The notes below the pieces were generated by a model. It had not been told where the DNA came from and ran no database searches. It worked only from the letters and a program-made list of their open reading frames with translations. Both the position numbers and the translations under genes were made by a program. 64,000 bases of DNA from Mytilisepta virgata. Taxonomy: Eukaryota; Mollusca; Bivalvia; Mytilida; Mytilidae. Where the stretch lies: NCBI GenBank assembly GCA_028015205.1, contig CM051511.1, positions 3,286,001-3,350,000 of the forward strand. The letters run 5' to 3'. Positions 57,735-64,000 of this stretch are shown piece after piece (the stretch's first letter is position 1; each line of letters begins with the position of its first letter).

Positions 57735-58180
57735 TGAGTCACTCAAGTCATGTTGATTTATATGTTGGTTATATGTAACTAAAGAGTGTGATTTTAGTAT
57801 ATCATTGATAAATCATCACATGATTTTTTTTTAGAAATAGACTAAAGCTGTGTTTTGCTATGTAAAATGACTGTAGTTGTGAAATATCATTAATATATTA
57901 CCATAGATTCTATAATAATATACCTAAATGCAAACTTAAACCAAAGTCACTCGAGCATAAAATGAAGGTCGTGGTTACACATGTAGTCAGATGCTAAGAT
58001 GTACTAAATAGGATAATTGTAGTTTTGAAATATCATCAACATACTACCATATGTTCATAAATTTATCACAGTCACTCATAACTCATGTTATAAATGTAGA
58101 TCAAAGTGAACCAAATGTTATTGATCTTCGTTAGGTTTTATCAGAGGATTGTAGTGGTATATCATTGATATATCTCAATT
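57735..58180. repeat. Degenerate tandem segments with TCACTC and ATATCAT words
   Basis: Three imperfect units start TCACTCAAG, TCACTCGAG and TCACTCATA, and each ends in a GTAGTNNNGAAATATCAT-like word. The adjoining 58179-58442 ORF has no domain. The rest of 56383-59274 shows no exon that I can support; the 5' UTR exon of the M13 gene may be here or beyond. Confidence 0.4.
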
Positions 58181-59274
58181 GACTTCTCAGAAATGGACCC
58201 AAACGCAACAACTTGATCAGGACGGCGGACGGATGTATGTGCGCTCGGACGGACAAGGGTACATGTATATGCATATTCAAAATTCGTGGACGGGGCATAA
58301 AATTAAATTAATAACACCACGTTCTTTAATACAGTCGACTATCGTTATCTTGAGTCCTTCGGTCTGCAAAAATAATTCGACTAAAGCGGAGCTGAAAAAT
58401 TTTCCAGGTTACCAAGGGGAAGTAATTTACTACTTCCGATAATTCTAAAATCAGTGTAGGTGTGGTGTGTTAACTTCTTATTGTCATGTATAAATACATC
58501 ATATGGGATTATATATGCTACAGAAAGACATTTAATTCTTTAGAATAAAAAGATCCGATAACAAATATGACGCATTATAATGTATGTAAACATTACAACA
58601 ATATATCCTCATTAGCAGTGGTCAAGGCCAAAAAATTGGAACTTAAAGTAAATAAATCAAAATATTGCATAGCGTGTCCAAATGACCCAAAAGGCAGAAT
58701 TTAGGTATTCATTACTTTTAAACCAAGAAATAAATTCCAGACTGTTGTTCTACAATTTTGTTTTTTATAGTACTTTCTGAATTAACAAAAAGGAAACATT
58801 AAATTTTATTTTATTTTGCTTTTACAGATAATTTGAAGCATATAATTGTATAATTATGAAGTAATTTAATCAGCAAAATTGCATTTATCTGTCTACTTGT
58901 ATGTTTAATAAGGACTTACCTTCCGTAAAAAAAGATGTTACTCTGTTCTTCAACAATAAGAATTACGGTCCGATGGTTTTCTAGTTTAAAAGAAGTAATT
59001 GATATGAATCAACACGCTATTTAAATGGAAAATATGCACATAAATTACACAATATCGACAATACATTAATATTCAAATCTAACGTAAAATGCATTTAGTA
59101 GCTTCTCTGTAAATCTTACATGCATATCAAACTATAGGATTCGATTTATAAAATAAGCCGCCTAAAAAATTAAAGTAATCCATATCATAGACAAACATTC
59201 TGATAATACATGTAGATAAAAAATAAAAGTAATATCGATTGAAGCTTAAATTATCAAAGGCATGCGTGAATTAC

Positions 59275-59560
59275 CATGACTTTCGACAAAGAGGATTACT
59301 GCTGTCATAAAAGTTGCTTAATCAGGGTTTTATCACGGATAAGTTGATGTAAAAAAATGTACAGTCGAAATGACTGACCGTTACAATGGTCCAATATCGA
59401 AGATAATGTTAGACCTGTTTCCCACTGCTCATTGTTTTTTTAGTTTTCAGTGTTTATTTGTGGTGTTTGTGGTTGTTCATATTTGTCTTCCTGGGGTAAT
59501 CTGTCCAATGTATTGCGATTTTTTGGTTTGCTCCTTATGTATATTTTTCCTCTTCAAACG
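59275..59560 (+). repeat. Internally deleted family A copy
   Basis: ACTTTCGACAAAGAGGATTA and GTTTTATCACGGATAAGTTG match 53467-53535. Then GATAATGTTAGACCTG joins directly to the T/G-rich tail (TTTTTAGTTTTCAGTGTTTA), so the head of the tail is missing. Confidence 0.75.
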
Positions 59561-59819
59561 TAAGCTACAAACAAAAAATGTAATATCTATATCAAATATT
59601 AGAAAAAGGAATAGATTTTTGCAGCGTCACTAAAGATTACTAGCGACAAAGCAGTGGGAAAGTTCGTAAGATTGAAATCCAAAGGCAAGTCAAACTAATG
59701 AGAATTGAGCATGAAAGCCACGAGGATACATATAGGACTAAAAGAATGAAAAAAAATAAGATAAGCAGAATAAGAAAAAGACAGCATATAAACTAAAACC
59801 CTAGCAATGTGAACTCCTG

Positions 59820-60465
59820 ATAAAAACCTGGAGCAGCACCAGGTGCCCCGGAGGAGTAAGCATATATTGCCGAGTTAACGCCCAGAAGCATTACCAGTGA
59901 GCAAAAGTCCGATGTGTCAACTCGTGATGACAATAATAAAAAAAATTTGAGTGATGAAATGAACAAGACTGAACATAACGCTGCCTAAGACGTTTTTGTG
60001 ATAGCAATCTCGCTCACCCAAGAAAGTATTCGTATATATCACATGCACAGCAGTAACAAATTAACTGTGAAATGTACATTACATAGGCTAGATTCCTAGG
60101 TATGGTACTCCTAAGAAATCATCTGGTTTGTCATAAAAGTTTTCATTTCATTTTATAGCTCAAACATTTCTTTAAAATGAAAGTAAAAAGTATTAATCTA
60201 CCTTTCGTTTCCAATAGTCGTAATTAATTAATGAAATACCTCAAATATTTTACTATAGCATATTTTTCTTTTTTGTGTAAATTCAATGATTTGTGTGTAA
60301 AGAATGATGTCCCGACAAACAAACGTGTTTCCAAAATTTTACAAAACGATAACAAGACAGCACAGAACATAAAGCACTAGCACTGTGAACTCCCATTAAA
60401 AACTGGGAGTGACATCATGCTCCGGAAGGGTAAGCATGTACTGCTACGTTAACGGCACCTGTCAA
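59820..60465 (-). repeat. Two family A head fragments
   Basis: 59820-59895 has CACCAGGTGCCCCGGAGGAG and TAAGCATATATTGCCG. 60393-60465 has AACTCCCATTAAAAACTGGG, TGCTCCGGAAGGGTAAGCAT and ACGGCACCTGTC. The sequence between them (59900-60390) shows no supported feature. Confidence 0.6.
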
Positions 60466-60520
60466 ATTGCCAGTGAAGTGTCAGATCTGATAAAGTGTCA
60501 AATCCGGTTAGGTGTCAATT

Positions 60521-60860
60521 TTAGAAGGACGTGAAATCAAACTGAAGATATCTAGTCTCATACGCGAGACTGGGCAGTTTCTTTCTTTCCAATTCAGTAG
60601 CTCTTTCATATGAAAACAAGAACAGGTCGGCCAAAACCGTCGCACAGTTTGTCACAATTGGGATGCCGATCGCCTGTTCAAAATCATTTCCTCCAAACTC
60701 AACAAAGATGTTGTCGATGAGAAATTCCAACATTTTAACAAAATCCGTCTCAGAATACAATATTGAGTACTTGATAATTTTGAAATTCTTTTAAAAATGT
60801 CATTTGAACTCCCTCACGTAAAGTTAAACTTACATGGATTTGGATAAACTTTTTAGGCTC
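60521..60860 (-). pseudogene. Reverse transcriptase fragment of the family A retroelement
   Basis: ETDFVKMLEFLIDNIF, then AIGIPIVTNCATVLADLFLF, parallels 4380-4795 over the same region and is likewise decayed. It lies just 5' of the 60393-60465 head fragment in the reverse sense, so both may be remnants of one insertion with an internal deletion. Confidence 0.7.
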
Positions 60861-60892
60861 GTTTGTTCTTATTTCTCACAATGTTTTGACCA

Positions 60893-61105
60893 TTATAATT
60901 TATTCATTTGCCTCGTATTTTTTTGCTTCTCCACCAAGCACGCTGCATCTAGGTGTAGAGCAAAGGACTGGTCAGTTAAATGTGTCCGGATGGGGTAATA
61001 TGTCTTCTTGTAGACTGTTTCGTCTTGTCCTAGCACATTAAAAATCCGGCTGAGCGTGTCGGTCTCGTACAAAGCAGGGTTCATATTCATATCAACATTT
61101 TCTAG
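60893..61105 (-). CDS. Possible terminal coding exon, function unknown
   Basis: An open frame of about 70 codons runs from an acceptor-like site (TTTAATACATATCAG|GACTAG) to a stop, reading MNMNPALYETDTLSRIFNVL, then DETVYKKTYYPIRTHLTDQS and FALHLDAACLVEKQ. The composition is protein-like and the acceptor is good, but I recognise no family and see no partner exon upstream in the window. It may belong to a host gene beyond the window or to a transposon. Confidence 0.3.
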   Translation of the reverse strand, partial: LENVDMNMNPALYETDTLSRIFNVLGQDETVYKKTYYPIRTHLTDQSFALHLDAACLVEKQKNTRQMNKL

Positions 61106-61149
61106 TCCTGATATGTATTAAATAATTTCCACTGGAAATTATATATAGA

Positions 61150-61300
61150 TTCTCCTTCAGGCAGGAGTGAGTTATGGAATATTCCACCCAAGATTTTCGA
61201 TTTTCAACACTCGAGCCTTGAACGAGCGTGTTAAAACCTAAAATTTAAATATTGAGGGTGGAGAAATTCCATAACTCACGAGTAAATTGAAGGATAATCT
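61150..61300. repeat. Short inverted repeat (hairpin MITE)
   Basis: GAGTTATGGAATATTCCACCC on the left pairs with GGGTGGAGAAATTCCATAACTC on the right; both arms are preceded by TCCTTCA on their outer sides. Confidence 0.7.
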
Positions 61301-61513
61301 GTTTCTCCAATGATTTTCGACAAAAACCTCAAGAAAATGTCGTTGCTATGTAGTTTGTTTACGTAGAAATCATTTCGGGACTTCTCTAGTTTATCGTTCC
61401 AGTAACTGTAGAAAAAAAACAGCGGTAATTCCCACGTAGAAATTTAATCACCGCGAAGTGGTTAAAAATACTATGTATTTTTATTCCACCGATTAAACAC
61501 GTCAAGAATAAGA

Positions 61514-63357
61514 GAAATATAGTTCATCCATTCATACCACTGATGCGATTGAACTGCTATGAGAAATTATAAACGCAGGAGATTCTCTCGGTAGTCGTTG
61601 CTTCAGCTTTAAAATGATTGAATACTGAAATTTTCAGTTGATAAATTTGAATTTTGTTAAAAGTAAAGTTACAACTCCTTCGGTCAAAATTTGCAAATGT
61701 ACAAAAGTGTAGAGAATATTGTTATTATATTTTAATTGTCAGTTATCGTTCTGTTACTTGTTTTTCTTACTGGTAAAGATTTTCACGGCTTTTGCCTTTG
61801 CAAAGAGCAGATGAGACTGTATTGACATTTATCAAATTTATTAAATCAACATTGTTAAATTTGTATTACGGAATGTTTATTTTTACCTCGGAATAGTTCC
61901 ATTCTCTGGTGAATTCAAGTACCCAAGTTGCTAATATTTTGAAACTTGCCATAAAATTGATATTATTAATGTTATACAGTATGGGAATTGTTCAGATCCA
62001 AATTAAATTCTCCTTCATGCACAGCTCTGTCGTCGGATGTATTTTTTGTTCTCTCCTCTATCTGCACATTGCAAAAGGTTCCATAACCAATTGGTATAGG
62101 AGGAAGAGTACCAAAGCCATTACAAGGTTCCATTAGATTTTTACAAACTGAGACGAATTACCTGTATTGCAAACGGTAATTTTCTTTTATCACTCACCAT
62201 CTTTATCCCCGCACTTTCGAAGAAAGTTCGGGGATATAGCGATTGTCTCCATCCGTTCGTCCGTCACACTTTCTTGTGACATCAACTCCTCCTTTACTTT
62301 TGGGTTTAATTTTTGTATTTGACGGTTGCATACATGTACAACATGTAAATGCGCAATAGATTTTATAATTTTAATTTTCTAAGCAAGGAGCCGACAGGAG
62401 GCAAACTTCGAAAATTTCTAATTCAAGCTTGTGGTCTAAACTCGTCTTCATTTTTCAATTTATGCATGTTATTTTTATACTGTAGTGTCGTGTAGATGCA
62501 CAATAAGGTTGTAGAATTTTAATTCTCTAAAATTGGGGCCCACAGGGGTAGAATTTCAAAACTTTTTAATTCAAGATTATGAAACATACTCTTTTCTTTT
62601 TCAATTTATGCATTTTATTTGTATACAGTAGTGTAATGCAAAATATTTGGATGTGCAATAAGATTTAAAAATTTTGATATTCTTGAATTGGGAACCACAG
62701 GGGTCAGATTTCAAAAATTGTTAAATTAAGTTTGTGAAATAAACTTGTCTTTCATTTTGCCACATATGTATTTTTTCTATAAAGTATTGTCATGCAAATT
62801 AAGTAGATGCGCAATAAGGTTTTAATTTTCTAAAATTGGGGCCCATTTCGAATATTGCTAATGAAAGCTTGTGACGTAAACTCCTCTTTCATTTTTGAAT
62901 TTATGAATTTTATTTCTAAACAGTAATGTCTTACAGAAATTATACAAATTGTAGTTGTGCAATAAGGCTTCAGAATTTTAATTTTCAAACAATGGGGCCT
63001 ACAGGTGTAGGATTTAAAAAAATTGTCAATTTCGGTTTGTGACATACATGTAAACTTGTCCTTCATTTTCTAATGTATGCATTTTTTTGTAATCAGTATT
63101 GTCATGCACAATATGTAGATTGCAAAAAGCGTTTTAACATTTAGATTTTCAAAACTTGGGACGAGAAGGGGTGAATTAAAAAAAAAACTGATGAATTTAA
63201 GTATGTCATTTAAACGTTTTTCATTTGTCATTTGAGCTTAGATTGATTTAATTTCTTTATACGATGATTGCATAAAATCTTTAAATGGGCATAATGTTTT
63301 AGATTTTTGCATTCGGGTTTTGTCATTTTAAAAATTCTACTTTATGGGTCGACATTC
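61514..63357 (+). repeat. Right copy of the ~1.9-kb direct repeat
   Basis: Parallels 1-2035 from CATACCACTGATGCGATTGA to CTACTTTATGGGTCGAC, with the same CCCCGCACTTTCG inverted repeat (about 62209) and ~150-bp tandem units (about 62340-63150). Beyond it, 63358-64000 is AT-rich with no supported feature. Confidence 0.8.
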
Positions 63358-64000
63358 ATAGACGACACTGACAAGTGGTTGACATTTTTATTTTTGTCAC
63401 TCTCTGACAAGTTTTTGGTAACACAATGTGACGTGTAATTGGAAACAGAATTGTGAACATTCAAATATTGTAAGTTGAATTATGATTATTATGAAGTACT
63501 ATTATTGTTTTAAAACACGTTTTTATCATAGTAAACTTTCGAGTGAGAAGCATACCCCGTGTAGCACGTGGTTTAGGTGAAAAGCGATAATTAAAGTTAT
63601 TACATATTTAAGACAGTTTTAGAGTAAAGATATAAAAGTTATTAAAGTCATAATTCATTCACAAGTTGTAAGTTTAGTTATGGAGAAGCTATTTAGATTT
63701 TTATGATAAGTCCGGAATAAGATTCATTGCGTTTTAGAAAGCGTTATGTAAATATTTTAATATCTAAGAGTCTTGATCAGTTGTGCGTTTTGATGAATCA
63801 AAGTTATTTTGATGTAATAAAATGAGAGCGAATAAATAAAAGAGAATCGTTGGAAATCAGAAATAATATCTGTATTACTCTAACTATTTGATTTGTTACA
63901 GAAATTACCAGTATTTAGCAAAATTCAAAAATAATAGAAATACTAAGGGTTCATTCCTTGTATTGCACATGGTAGATCTCCTTAGCTGAAATTTGGCTTC

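Noticed and set aside
58179..58442. 87-codon + strand ORF
   Set aside because: No domain and overlaps degenerate repeats and a GTCCGT/GGACGG-type repeat.
1..63357. Edge repeats as LTRs of one giant element
   Set aside because: Host genes and unrelated transposons fill the interior, no PBS or polypurine tract adjoins the repeats, and the repeats are diverged.
1..64000. CRISPR arrays, rRNA genes, bacterial operons or complete tRNA genes
   Set aside because: None seen; the DNA is eukaryotic in every respect and the tandem repeats lack spacer structure.

Overview
The window looks like nuclear DNA of a bivalve mollusc, most likely a mussel. It is AT-rich and intron-rich, with secreted coiled-coil/C1q genes, Penelope-like and Gypsy retroelements, and dispersed repeats of kinds I associate with mussels. 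The species call is inference. Three host protein genes can be supported.

Host genes. (1) Two tandem + strand genes (5837-7643 and 9311-11010) each encode a signal peptide, a short coiled coil and a C1q-like domain, with one phase-1 intron each; they look like a local duplication of soluble recognition proteins. (2) A neprilysin-like M13 zinc metalloprotease lies on the - strand. I reconstructed 22 coding exons between 56374 (ATG) and 12065 (stop). All phases agree and give 2277 nt (758 residues), with the transmembrane anchor, HEITH zinc site, ENIAD motif, substrate-binding NAFY and terminal CRVW all present. It converges on the C1q pair.

Transposon nest. The intron between exons 20 and 21 (13428-35918) holds a four-level nest. 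A dispersed repeat (family A, halves at 14275-14453 and 33869-33920) is split by a 19.4-kb unit with short inverted ends and AT-rich arrays (14454-33868). That unit carries a Penelope-like reverse transcriptase ORF (15704-17217 and 29744-30193). The ORF is split by Gypsy copy 2 (23672-29738, - strand, 5-bp TSD). Copy 2's downstream LTR is in turn split by Gypsy copy 1 (17413-23512, + strand, intact 1567-codon ORF). Both Gypsy copies have integrase before reverse transcriptase, the Gmr1-like order, and a SCAN-like Gag segment. Copy 1 has no short TSD. It is flanked by a ~268-bp direct duplication, and its junctions contain the 18-nt 3' end of tRNA-Pro and an untrimmed LTR end, which points to integrase-independent capture of cDNA.

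Repeat families. A: the 3' tail of a retroelement whose RT 3' end precedes it (copies or fragments near 4.4, 6.5, 11.7, 12.5, 14.3/33.9, 47.1, 49.4, 50.3, 53.1-53.9, 59.3, 59.8, 60.4-60.8 kb). B: 35340-35700. C: 7745-7945, 8290-8560, 10020-10420, 13620-13850. D: 5478-5620, 7978-8285, 36130-36440 (reverse). A ~1.9-kb repeat with internal ~150-bp tandem units occurs at both window edges (1-2035 and 61514-63357) in the same orientation. Protease introns also hold a Tc1/mariner-type element, a tRNA-like SINE head, MITE-like inverted repeats and a 79-bp duplication across a splice acceptor.
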